Assembly: GCA_964415935.1 (NCBI GenBank)
Contig: CAYQCH010000021.1
Span: forward strand, 1-16,851
DNA length: 16,851 nucleotides
Direction: 5' to 3'
From: CAYQCH01 sp964415935
GTDB lineage: Bacteria > Patescibacteriota > Patescibacteriia > VMEV01 > CAYQCH01
Under the pieces are notes generated by a model. That model was not told where the DNA came from. It was given only the letters and a program-made list of their open reading frames with translations, and searched no databases. A program made the position numbers and the translations under genes. This document shows positions 1-6,347 of the stretch, one piece after another. The number at the start of each line of letters is the position of its first letter. The stretch's first letter is position 1.

Positions 1-983
1 CGCAAAATATCTTTATTCCTGGCGCCAAGAGCCTTGCGCAAACCAATTTCACGAGTGCGCTCAGTCACGGACACAAGCATGATGTTCATAATGCCAATCC
101 CGCCCACCAGAAGCGAAATAGCCGCGATGGAAATGAGCATCGCCTGCAAGGCCGTTGTTACGACACCGACAATTTCCAAGGCATCTCGCTGCGTCGTGAC
201 GTGAAAATCATCCTTTTCCGGATCCGTAATATTATGCAACTGACGCAGCGTTTTCTCAATATCCAAGGCCAGGTCCTGCACTACACTTTCCGATGTTGCG
301 CGCACCCACACAGCTTGATAATGGCTGGTGCCGGTCAGGTAGGCCTGCGCCGTCGTATACGGCACAAACACGCTGTCATCAATGTTGAAAAATGAAACCT
401 GCCCCTTTGGGGCAATGACGCCAATAACGCGAAACGAAGTATTTTTAATCTTGATGCGCTTGCCAACGGCATCGGACAGGCCAAAAAGCTCTTCTTTGAC
501 ATCAGCGCCGATGACCACGACGCTGGCGCGTTGGCGGACGTCATCCTCTGTGAAAAAAGTTCCCTCCTCTGGCTCCAGCTTCAGTGTCTCAAATAGCAAT
601 GGGCCGGCGCCAAGCACGGTGGATCGGCGCGTTTCCCGCTGCTGCGCGACGGTGGCTGCCAGCATGATCATGGGAGTGAGGTCTTGCAGCCCGCTTGGTC
701 CAAGCTTGCGCAATGCCTGCACTTCCCTGTCTTTGATGGAATCCGTGAATGCTTCGGAAAAATCTGACGGGCCCTGCGGTTCGCGGCCGGGCTCCACAAA
801 AACGGAGGTGGCACCGATACCCTGAATTTGGTTTAAAATGAGGTTTTCTGCGCCGCGGCCCACAGACATAACCACCATAATGGCGGTAATGCCGATGACA
901 ATACCTAAAATGGTCAGCGCCGACCGGCTGCGGTTTGCGCGCAGGCCGCCAAATGCTGTTTCTACAACGTGTTGCAGCTTCAT
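1..983 (-). CDS. MacB/FtsX-like ABC transporter permease (3' end cut by window edge)
   Basis: Permease subunit of a MacB-type ABC exporter in the cytoplasmic membrane. About 327 residues are visible from the ATG at 983. They show an N-terminal membrane helix near residues 22-42 (LTILGIVIGITAIMVVMSVG), then a large extracytoplasmic MacB_PCD-like domain. The start of the FtsX domain follows near residue 280 (SLLVGGIGIMNIMLVSV), with the family-typical TERTREIGLRKALGARNKDI loop after it. Family members of this kind are about 400 aa, so roughly the last two membrane helices lie outside the window. The ATG is 1 nt after the ATPase stop codon, so translation is probably coupled. The cargo is unknown; peptides, lipids or lipoproteins are possible for the family. 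Confidence 0.93.
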   Translation of the reverse strand, partial: MKLQHVVETAFGGLRANRSRSALTILGIVIGITAIMVVMSVGRGAENLILNQIQGIGATSVFVEPGREPQGPSDFSEAFTDSIKDREVQALRKLGPSGLQDLTPMIMLAATVAQQRETRRSTVLGAGPLLFETLKLEPEEGTFFTEDDVRQRASVVVIGADVKEELFGLSDAVGKRIKIKNTSFRVIGVIAPKGQVSFFNIDDSVFVPYTTAQAYLTGTSHYQAVWVRATSESVVQDLALDIEKTLRQLHNITDPEKDDFHVTTQRDALEIVGVVTTALQAMLISIAAISLLVGGIGIMNIMLVSVTERTREIGLRKALGARNKDIL

Positions 984-984
984 A

Positions 985-1701
985 TTATTTGCGCAAACGG
1001 CCGTTTTTCCTGGGTTGCTTCACTCGCTTGTCGCCGGTAATAAGCCCGTCGTGCAGGCTGATAATGCGATGCGCATGCTTGGCCGTATCCGTTTCATGCG
1101 TGATGAGAATGACAGTATGCTTCCCACTGGCATGCAGATTCACCAAAATCTCCATGATTTTCTGTCCGGTTTTGGAATCCAGGTTTCCCGTAGGTTCGTC
1201 AGCAAAGATGACATCCGGGTTGCAAACTAGCGCACGGGCGATGGCGACACGTTGTTTTTCCCCGCCGGACAGACGGCCTGGGGTATGGTGGATGCGATGC
1301 GCCAGGCCGACCATATCAATGGCCGCCAGCGCACGCGCTTTCCAATTCAATGACGGCACAGTCGAATACCACAACGGCAGCATCACGTTGTGCAACACGT
1401 CCGTGCGCCCCAGCAGGTTAAAAGACTGAAAAACAAAACCCATCTTTTGGTTGCGGACATGGGCCAATTCGTCGCGCGTATACTCGCGCCAAGATTTTCC
1501 GCCAAATCGGTATTCTCCCTCCGTCGGATCATCCAAAAAACCCAAAATTTGCAGCAGCGTCGACTTTCCTGACCCGGAAGCTCCCATGATCGAAACGAAT
1601 TCTCCGGATTCAATGGAAAATGTTACACCTCCCAAGGCCGGGGTTTCCACCTCTTCATTGCGGTAAATTTTGGTTAACTTCTCGACTTCAATCAAGGCCA
1701 T
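985..1701 (-). CDS. ABC transporter ATP-binding protein, MacB/LolD type
   Basis: ATPase subunit of the exporter, 238 aa, the normal length for LolD/MacB-type stand-alone ATPases. All catalytic motifs are present: Walker A GASGSGKST at 40-48, Q-loop FQSF near 91-94, ABC signature LSGGEKQ at 144-150, Walker B VIFADEP at 164-170, D-loop NLDS and the switch histidine in THE at 201-203. A short basic tail (KQPRKNGRLRK) ends the protein. The gene sits between the membrane-fusion protein (1 nt upstream) and the permease (1 nt downstream). That order, MFP-ATPase-permease, is classic for MacAB-like systems. It should act on the cytoplasmic face and energise the permease. Confidence 0.96.
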   Translation of the reverse strand: MALIEVEKLTKIYRNEEVETPALGGVTFSIESGEFVSIMGASGSGKSTLLQILGFLDDPTEGEYRFGGKSWREYTRDELAHVRNQKMGFVFQSFNLLGRTDVLHNVMLPLWYSTVPSLNWKARALAAIDMVGLAHRIHHTPGRLSGGEKQRVAIARALVCNPDVIFADEPTGNLDSKTGQKIMEILVNLHASGKHTVILITHETDTAKHAHRIISLHDGLITGDKRVKQPRKNGRLRK

Positions 1702-1702
1702 G

Positions 1703-3427
1703 CTATTGGCGTAAGCTGGTTATAACCAGGTCCCCTTCATTTAAGCCGCTCTTAATCTCTACAAAGCCGTCGTATGAAAAAAGGCCGAGCGTAACAGGCT
1801 GCTCTACGGGAAGCTTGTTATGAAGGAATCGGACAAAAATGTCTCCGTTCCGCGTTACTACAGCGCGCTGAGGCACGGCCAGGACATCGTCGCGCAACTC
1901 TGTGACCAGAACGACATTTGCCGTCATACCGGAGCGGATACGGTTGTCCTCCTGTGTGAACTGCAGTGTGACTTTATACGTTGTCACCCCCTCGATTTTG
2001 GTCTGCGCAGGGTCAATTTCCACGACGGTGGCCGTGAAAATGTCCGCATCCGAATAGGCGTCCAGGGTCAGGGTCGCCACATCGCCCAGCCTGATTTTGG
2101 CAATGTCGGCCTCCGGCACATTTGCGACAATTTCGTAAGCTGCCTGGGAAATCACGGTAATGACATGAACATTCGCGCCGATGATTTCTCCCGTCCTGGC
2201 ATCTCGCCGGCTGACAATGCCGTTTAGCGGCGAGCGCAAAAAATAGCTGTCCAGCTGCGCGCTGATGCGCTGCACTTCAGCCCAGGCCTGGTTTACCCGC
2301 GCCTGCTGTGATTCCAAAACGACTTCTGCCTGCTGCACTTTTGCCTCCTGCGCGCGGATCTGCTCAGGCAATGTCCCGGAACGCTTCAACGCCAGCTCGC
2401 TTTCAGCCAGCGAGACTGCATTTTGAGCGTCGTTTACCTGGTTTTGCGCGACGGTAACAGACTGTGTATTCGTCGCTTTCTGAGCAGCAATGGATTGAAT
2501 CTGCTTGTTAATGGCCGAGATAGAGGCCACAACCCCCGTTCGCGCTGCGCTCACATTGGACTTGTACGTTGCCAGCGTAGACGCTTCCACGCTGAACGAA
2601 TCCGCCAACGCAATATTGAGATATGACAAAAATTCCTGCACAACGGACAGATGGTCCAATGCGGACAACAAAAATTCGTCAATCTCCGCTGGCGTGGCAT
2701 GCGGATTCAGCAATAATTGACTGAGCTGCTGCACAGACGCATACGCATCTCCGCGCGAATCCTCGGCATTATTCTTGTTCTGCTGACTCAGCACAATAAA
2801 TACAAGCTCATTCTTGCTGCTATATGTGTTGGAAAACATGACGTCGGTGTACTTGACCAGAGCATCATTGGCAGAAACATATGCCTCATTCAGCACATCA
2901 GCGGCGCCTAAATACAAATTTGCCAGGTCTTGCTCCCCTTTTTGCCGTACCGCCGCCAGATTATTTTGGGCATCCGAAAGGGCTTGCACCGCATTCGCCC
3001 GCTTGGTCTCTGACACCAAAATTTCTTCCGGGCGCGTTCCCAACTTCAGCTCATCCAGGCGCGCGCGCTCGGACAACAATGCCAGCTCGTATTCTTTTGA
3101 CACCGACTGCGCCGCGGCCGCGGCTGCACGCACCGAATCGAGTTGTGCTAACACTGCCGCGCTGTCCAACGTAGCAAGCACCTGCCCGCCGGTCACAACA
3201 TCACCCACATCCACGTTCACAGCCGCGACCTTGCCGCCGACTTCAAACGCCAGCTGCACCTCTTCCGTAGGCTGTACCTCTCCCGTCACGCTGACCTCTT
3301 CTCGCAAATCGCGCCTGGCCACGGCCGCCGTTTCATAGGCGGTCTGGTCCGACGTTAACCTGATATACGCGTACGCCGCGCCGCCGATGGCTGCAACCGA
3401 CAGCAGGACGATGATAACTTTGCGCAT
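1703..3427 (-). CDS. Membrane-fusion (HlyD/MacA-like) protein with enlarged helical hairpin
   Basis: Periplasmic-adaptor-type subunit of the exporter. Residues 3-22 form an N-terminal membrane anchor. Residues about 33-90 are the first half of the biotinyl-lipoyl barrel (FEVGGKVAAVNVDVGDVV). Residues about 91-395 are mostly predicted coiled coil, rich in Ala and Gln. From about 396 on come the second lipoyl half (YFLRSPLNGIVSRRDARTGE) and the beta-barrel and membrane-proximal domains. At 574 aa it is far longer than the usual 350-450. The extra length lies between two related hinge motifs, KLGTRPEEI near 128 and SGTLPEQI near 350, which bracket about 180 added residues. It starts the three-gene operon, with the ATPase 1 nt downstream. 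Such adaptors also occur in monoderms without an outer-membrane partner. The family call is firm; the role of the insert is unknown. Confidence 0.92.
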   Translation of the reverse strand: MRKVIIVLLSVAAIGGAAYAYIRLTSDQTAYETAAVARRDLREEVSVTGEVQPTEEVQLAFEVGGKVAAVNVDVGDVVTGGQVLATLDSAAVLAQLDSVRAAAAAAQSVSKEYELALLSERARLDELKLGTRPEEILVSETKRANAVQALSDAQNNLAAVRQKGEQDLANLYLGAADVLNEAYVSANDALVKYTDVMFSNTYSSKNELVFIVLSQQNKNNAEDSRGDAYASVQQLSQLLLNPHATPAEIDEFLLSALDHLSVVQEFLSYLNIALADSFSVEASTLATYKSNVSAARTGVVASISAINKQIQSIAAQKATNTQSVTVAQNQVNDAQNAVSLAESELALKRSGTLPEQIRAQEAKVQQAEVVLESQQARVNQAWAEVQRISAQLDSYFLRSPLNGIVSRRDARTGEIIGANVHVITVISQAAYEIVANVPEADIAKIRLGDVATLTLDAYSDADIFTATVVEIDPAQTKIEGVTTYKVTLQFTQEDNRIRSGMTANVVLVTELRDDVLAVPQRAVVTRNGDIFVRFLHNKLPVEQPVTLGLFSYDGFVEIKSGLNEGDLVITSLRQ

Positions 3428-3472
3428 AGGTCATTCAGACATGAAGGGCGAAATGCATTCGTCATTCATGCC

Positions 3473-3546
3473 TGGCGCGGGCGCAAGGATTTGAACCCTG
3501 ACAAACGGTTTTGGAGACCGTTGTGCTACCGTTACACCACGCCCGC
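3473..3546 (-). tRNA. tRNA-Trp (CCA anticodon)
   Basis: A full cloverleaf can be drawn. The acceptor GCGGGCG pairs with CGCCCGC, the D stem GTGT with GCAC, and the anticodon stem ACGGT with ACCGT. The 7-nt loop CTCCAAA gives anticodon CCA. The T stem is CAGGG/CCTTG with loop TTCAAAT. The discriminator is G and the 3' CCA is encoded (3473-3475). A promoter lies just upstream at 3564-3592, and the export operon begins 45 nt downstream. Confidence 0.96.
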
Positions 3547-3563
3547 ACGTGAACAAGAATTAG

Positions 3564-3592
3564 ATATTAGCTGAAAACAGGGCCTTTGTAAA
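3564..3592 (-). promoter_or_regulatory. Sigma-70-type promoter of tRNA-Trp
   Basis: On the minus strand TTTACA (3587-3592) and TAATAT (3564-3569) are separated by exactly 17 nt. The predicted start near 3557 leaves a leader of about 10 nt before the tRNA. It begins right after the stop codon of the 331-aa gene and may also feed the export operon behind the tRNA, because I see no terminator between them. Confidence 0.75.
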
Positions 3593-3595
3593 GAA

Positions 3596-4591
3596 TTACG
3601 GCAGGATTTGCACGCTTCCCGCAAGCGCGGAAAAATGCATGAGTGATTCCTGCACGACTGGAGGAAGCCCTTCTTTTTTTAGTATAGCGCGATAGTACCC
3701 TTCCAATGAAGCGCGCTCAGCCTGTTCATCCACAGGGGCGAACACGTCTCGATCAGCGACATAAGGCGATCCAAGATCCGCAAAGGCGCGGATGACAGGC
3801 CCCACTCCCTCGCTCTGCCAGGAGACCCCCATCAACACCCGTTCTAACACGCCGTCCTCTCCATACTCAGGCCAGACAGACTCCACCACGCGACGGCCAT
3901 GTACTTCGTACGCATCGCAGTAGCCGTCATTCGTGATTTCCAATTCGTTTTCGCACACAAACAACGGCGACTCTGCTGCCAGTAACGGATCTTTACTCGT
4001 CGTATCCGCCGGTACCGACACGAGCCATACATCAGGGTTTGCTGAAAACGTCAGCAATTCGTACGGCAAAACATCATCACTGGCGGAGACGGATTTTACG
4101 TCAGGCTGGCCGAATGCCGCCGGGTACTTCAAAGACATGCGCCAGCGCGACAATTCATACGACAACAGCCGATCGTGCTCTTTCTCTTGCTCCTGCCTGT
4201 CCCATTCTTGCATCAAAGCGTCGAGCCTGTTTTGCAATTGAGATAACTCGCCGGAAACCTCCGACCGCAACCCCTGCGCGTCAGAGGCGGCTTCCTGCCG
4301 CACGCGAATCAGCTGCTTCCAACCGGCATGCGCTGCCGCAACAAATACCAGCAATAAACATACCTGCACGACGACAACCGACCAGGAGCTTTTGCGCTTT
4401 GGCCTGGCTGTCGCGCTAATGACGCGCCCCTCAGGCCTTTTTTCTTCAACGCGTTCAACGTAAACAGCAGAAGGTTCTTCCTTCCGCTTTATTGCTTTCA
4501 TACCGGTGGATTTCCGACGCGCTTTTGGTTTTGGTTTTTGCTCGCTTTCCATGGCGAGATCATTCGCGTCGCTTTGCCGCGTTTTGGGCAT
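3596..4591 (-). CDS. Unknown single-pass membrane protein with basic cytoplasmic tail
   Basis: I do not recognise this 331-aa protein. Residues 1-69 are hydrophilic and strongly basic (several KPK, RRK and KRK clusters), consistent with a cytoplasmic tail. Residues about 70-89 are one membrane helix (SVVVVQVCLLLVFVAAAHAG). Residues about 93-145 look like a coiled coil rich in Gln, Glu and Arg. Residues about 150-331 form an acidic, probably extracytoplasmic globular domain with two cysteines about 14 residues apart. It starts 2 nt after the stop of the AI-2E family gene, so the two are co-transcribed and perhaps translationally coupled. The layout recalls envelope proteins with a helical stalk, but no function should be assigned. 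Confidence 0.8.
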   Translation of the reverse strand: MPKTRQSDANDLAMESEQKPKPKARRKSTGMKAIKRKEEPSAVYVERVEEKRPEGRVISATARPKRKSSWSVVVVQVCLLLVFVAAAHAGWKQLIRVRQEAASDAQGLRSEVSGELSQLQNRLDALMQEWDRQEQEKEHDRLLSYELSRWRMSLKYPAAFGQPDVKSVSASDDVLPYELLTFSANPDVWLVSVPADTTSKDPLLAAESPLFVCENELEITNDGYCDAYEVHGRRVVESVWPEYGEDGVLERVLMGVSWQSEGVGPVIRAFADLGSPYVADRDVFAPVDEQAERASLEGYYRAILKKEGLPPVVQESLMHFSALAGSVQILP

Positions 4592-4593
4592 AG

Positions 4594-5661
4594 CTAGCGC
4601 TCAAGCACATGCTCGTACTCAAGCTCGTAAATATGTAATACCGTCAAAATAATGGCGAGGATTAACGGACCAAAAATCAAACCTTGAAAACCAAAGGCTT
4701 CGATGCCGCCCAAAATGCTGAAAAACAGAAGCAACGGATGAATTTGCGACTTCCCTTTAATGGCGTAGGTGCGCAGAACGTTATCAGAGAGACCAACCAA
4801 TCCCACGCACCAGATGGCGACAAACAAGAATGCCTGCCAGCGCCCCACAATGGCAAGGCCAATCAGAACCGGGATTGTCACAATGGCCGTTCCAACAACA
4901 GGGATAAACGAAGCGACGCCAGTGGCAACTCCCAGAAACAATGCCGGCAGTCCGACGATGAGGTACGCAATTCCCGCCAAAACGCCTTGTACCAACCCGA
5001 CGAGCAACGACCCAAGAATGGTTGAGCGGCTGACATCGCGAAACTTGTCAAAAAGCTTCAGATCGTACTTGCTGGACAAGGGCGTGAGATATGACATGCG
5101 CTTGACCAGCGCTTCCCCATCTTTAAGCAGAAAAAACAAGCTGATGAGCATGAAAAACAGACTGGTGATGAACTGCGTGGTGCCGCGGATGAGCGTGCTG
5201 GCCGCCCCGATCACGAAAGAATTAAAACTGCTGCTGAAATCCAAAACGATTTGGCGGATGTCGATGGCCGAAGCGTCTACAAATGGCAAAAACCGCTCCT
5301 GCCAGGCCTGCAATGTGGAAATGATATTTGAAAGGCCGACGTTTAATTCCCCATTACTAAACTTTTCTTGCAATAGAGCGTATGTTTCCCCGCTTTCATG
5401 CGCAAGCAAGACGACAAAATTCCCAAGCGGGATGACAATGAGCAATACGAAAATGATAACCGTCAGGAGCGCCGCCCAGGTTTCCCGCCCTTTCAGCTTC
5501 TCCAGGATGCGGGTGTAGAGCGGGTACAAAATCGTCGCAAAAATAGCCGCCAGCAGCAAGACTGAAATGAACGGCTTGAAAATGAGGTACGCGAAATAAA
5601 ACGCCACCGCCAGGGCCAGAAACAGGAAATAACGAGAGATATTTTTTGTTTCCTGAGCCAT
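4594..5661 (-). CDS. AI-2E family transporter (PerM/UPF0118-type membrane protein)
   Basis: Polytopic membrane protein of 355 aa, the usual family length. Hydrophobic segments lie near residues 10-27, 29-47, 62-87, 150-180 and then several from about 205 to the C-terminus, matching the eight-helix plan of the family. The conserved C-terminal signature is clear: a LSDNVLR motif, then HPLLLFFSILGGIEAFG and GLIFGPLILAI. Family members include E. coli TqsA (autoinducer-2 export) and Na+/H+ antiporter-like proteins, so the substrate cannot be read from sequence. It lies 13 nt downstream of rpmG and 2 nt upstream of the unknown membrane protein, in one transcription unit with two tRNAs. No obvious Shine-Dalgarno precedes the ATG. 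Confidence 0.93.
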   Translation of the reverse strand: MAQETKNISRYFLFLALAVAFYFAYLIFKPFISVLLLAAIFATILYPLYTRILEKLKGRETWAALLTVIIFVLLIVIPLGNFVVLLAHESGETYALLQEKFSNGELNVGLSNIISTLQAWQERFLPFVDASAIDIRQIVLDFSSSFNSFVIGAASTLIRGTTQFITSLFFMLISLFFLLKDGEALVKRMSYLTPLSSKYDLKLFDKFRDVSRSTILGSLLVGLVQGVLAGIAYLIVGLPALFLGVATGVASFIPVVGTAIVTIPVLIGLAIVGRWQAFLFVAIWCVGLVGLSDNVLRTYAIKGKSQIHPLLLFFSILGGIEAFGFQGLIFGPLILAIILTVLHIYELEYEHVLER

Positions 5662-5674
5662 ATCGCGAAATTAT

Positions 5675-5830
5675 TTATTTGATTTCCTTGTGGGCAGTGT
5701 GCTTGCGGCAGTGTTTGCAGAACTTGTTCAGCTCCAGTTTCTGCTTGATGGTCTTCTTGTTGCGGGAGCTGTGATAGTTCACGCGGTCGCACTCTTTGCA
5801 CTCCAGTTTAGCAAGATTGTCTTGTGACAT
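5675..5830 (-). CDS. rpmG: 50S ribosomal protein L33
   Basis: A 51-residue protein starting MSQDNLAKLECKECDRVNYH and ending KHTAHKEIK. It carries two CxxC pairs (C11/C14 and C38/C41), the zinc-binding C+ form of L33, together with the typical Tyr-His-Ser-Arg-Asn-Lys-Lys stretch between them. The length is normal for L33. It lies 22 nt behind tRNA-Thr and 13 nt ahead of the AI-2E family gene. In many bacteria rpmG sits in the tRNA-Tyr/Thr - tuf - tRNA-Trp - secE - nusG neighbourhood. Here the tRNAs and rpmG remain, but membrane-protein genes stand where secE and nusG would be. Confidence 0.95.
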   Translation of the reverse strand: MSQDNLAKLECKECDRVNYHSSRNKKTIKQKLELNKFCKHCRKHTAHKEIK

Positions 5831-5852
5831 ACAACTTAATTAAATGAGGCTG

Positions 5853-5928
5853 TGGAGCCGACTCGGGGGATCGAACCCCGGACCTACGGTTTACAAAACC
5901 GTTGCTCTACCAGCTGAGCTAAGTCGGC
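5853..5928 (-). tRNA. tRNA-Thr (TGT anticodon)
   Basis: Complete cloverleaf. The acceptor GCCGACT pairs with AGTCGGC, the D stem GCTC with GAGC, and the anticodon stem ACGGT with ACCGT. The loop TTTGTAA gives anticodon TGT (reads ACA/ACG/ACT). The T arm is CGGGG-TTCGATC-CCCCG. The discriminator is T and the CCA end is encoded (5853-5855). It lies 7 nt after tRNA-Tyr in the same transcript. Confidence 0.97.
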
Positions 5929-5935
5929 GCATCAG

Positions 5936-6021
5936 TGGTGGGTCAGGTGGGATTCGAACCCACGAAGGCGAATGCCAGCAGATTTACAGTCTGCCCCGTT
6001 TGGCCACTTCGGTACCGACCC
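5936..6021 (-). tRNA. tRNA-Tyr (GTA anticodon), class II
   Basis: An 86-nt tRNA with a long variable arm, as expected for bacterial tRNA-Tyr. The acceptor GGGTCGG pairs with CTGACCC (one G-U pair). The anticodon stem is GCAGA/TCTGC with loop CTGTAAA, anticodon GTA. The T arm is GTGGG-TTCGAAT-CCCAC. The discriminator is A and the CCA end is encoded (5936-5938). First gene of the tRNA-Tyr - tRNA-Thr - rpmG unit. Confidence 0.97.
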
Positions 6022-6038
6022 CCATTTTTGAATGAAAA

Positions 6039-6064
6039 TAAATGGCGCACCAAGGCACCATTTA
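6039..6064 (-). other. Leader hairpin ahead of tRNA-Tyr
   Basis: A 10-bp stem (TAAATGGTGC with GCGCCATTTA, one G-U pair) with a 6-nt loop lies between the promoter and tRNA-Tyr, at the expected 5' end of the transcript. It could be a processing or stability element. A weak T-run follows, so an attenuator is also possible. Confidence 0.45.
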
Positions 6065-6071
6065 CTGAAGA

Positions 6072-6100
6072 AATATACGAAAATTGTGGGGTTCTGTCAA
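6072..6100 (-). promoter_or_regulatory. Promoter of the tRNA-Tyr - tRNA-Thr - rpmG unit
   Basis: On the minus strand a perfect -35 TTGACA (6095-6100) and a -10 TATATT (6072-6077) are spaced by 17 nt. It is the only strong promoter seen for the genes down to 3596, so AI-2E and the 331-aa gene probably depend on it. Confidence 0.85.
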
Positions 6101-6127
6101 ACCTGCCTTTGCACAGCCTTATTCTTA

Positions 6128-6217
6128 GCCCACATGGACCGGACGGGAATCGAACCCGCAAACCCTAGGTACCAACGCTAAGGTGCTGCCATCAGCCCGG
6201 CCCACATCCATGTGGGC
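6128..6217. repeat. 11-bp perfect inverted repeats flanking the tRNA-like element
   Basis: GCCCACATGGA at 6128-6138 and its exact complement TCCATGTGGGC at 6207-6217 bracket the tRNA-like element. The right arm also overlaps a local palindrome, CCCACAT-CC-ATGTGGG at 6201-6216, so alternative folds compete. Confidence 0.7.
6135..6203 (-). other. Atypical tRNA-like element (Ala-like acceptor), possibly a degenerate tRNA
   Basis: The 3' half is clearly tRNA-like: T arm GCGGG-TTCGATT-CCCGT, then CCGGTCC and an A discriminator. The 5' GGGCCGG pairs fully with CCGGTCC and contains a G3-U70 wobble, which with A73 is the alanine identity signature also used by tmRNA. The middle does not fold normally. 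The D arm is reduced (GCT/AGC with a 6-nt loop), and the anticodon stem has a mismatch and an 8-nt loop, TTAGCGTT. No CCA is encoded, unlike the three other tRNAs here. It sits between the dnaJ terminator and the next promoter and has no promoter of its own that I can see. It may be a decayed tRNA, a tmRNA-like fragment, or a structured RNA. Confidence 0.4.
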
Positions 6218-6223
6218 GTCTAG

Positions 6224-6260
6224 AAAAACAAAAAACCACTGCCAAAAAATAGGCAGAGGT
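6224..6260 (-). terminator. Rho-independent terminator of the heat-shock operon
   Basis: The minus-strand transcript forms a 9-bp stem (ACCTCTGCC with GGCAGTGGT, one mismatch) around an 8-nt loop. A run TTTTTTGTTTTT follows at once. It lies 87 nt after the dnaJ stop codon. Confidence 0.85.
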
Positions 6261-6267
6261 TCATTGT

Positions 6268-6347
6268 GGTACCCAGGGCTGACCAGGTTGATGGCCCCTA
6301 GCGTCTATTACCATTTTAGCAGTATGGTTTACTCTGTCAAAACCAGA
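6268..6347 (-). other. 3' untranslated region of the dnaJ transcript
   Basis: No gene is seen here. The stretch contains a 5-bp hairpin (ACCAT/ATGGT near 6310-6328). It also holds a segment at 6276-6305 that is an imperfect inverted copy of the tRNA-like element (shared GGGCTGA, TGATGGC and TAGCGT blocks). Confidence 0.45.

Noticed and set aside
4769..5518. A 249-codon frame on the plus strand opposite the AI-2E gene.
   Set aside because: The opposite strand encodes an unmistakable AI-2E family protein; this frame has no start signal or recognisable content.
5493..5801. A 102-codon minus-strand frame overlapping rpmG and the AI-2E start.
   Set aside because: It is a shifted reading of rpmG, whose true 51-residue protein in another frame has both CxxC pairs of L33.
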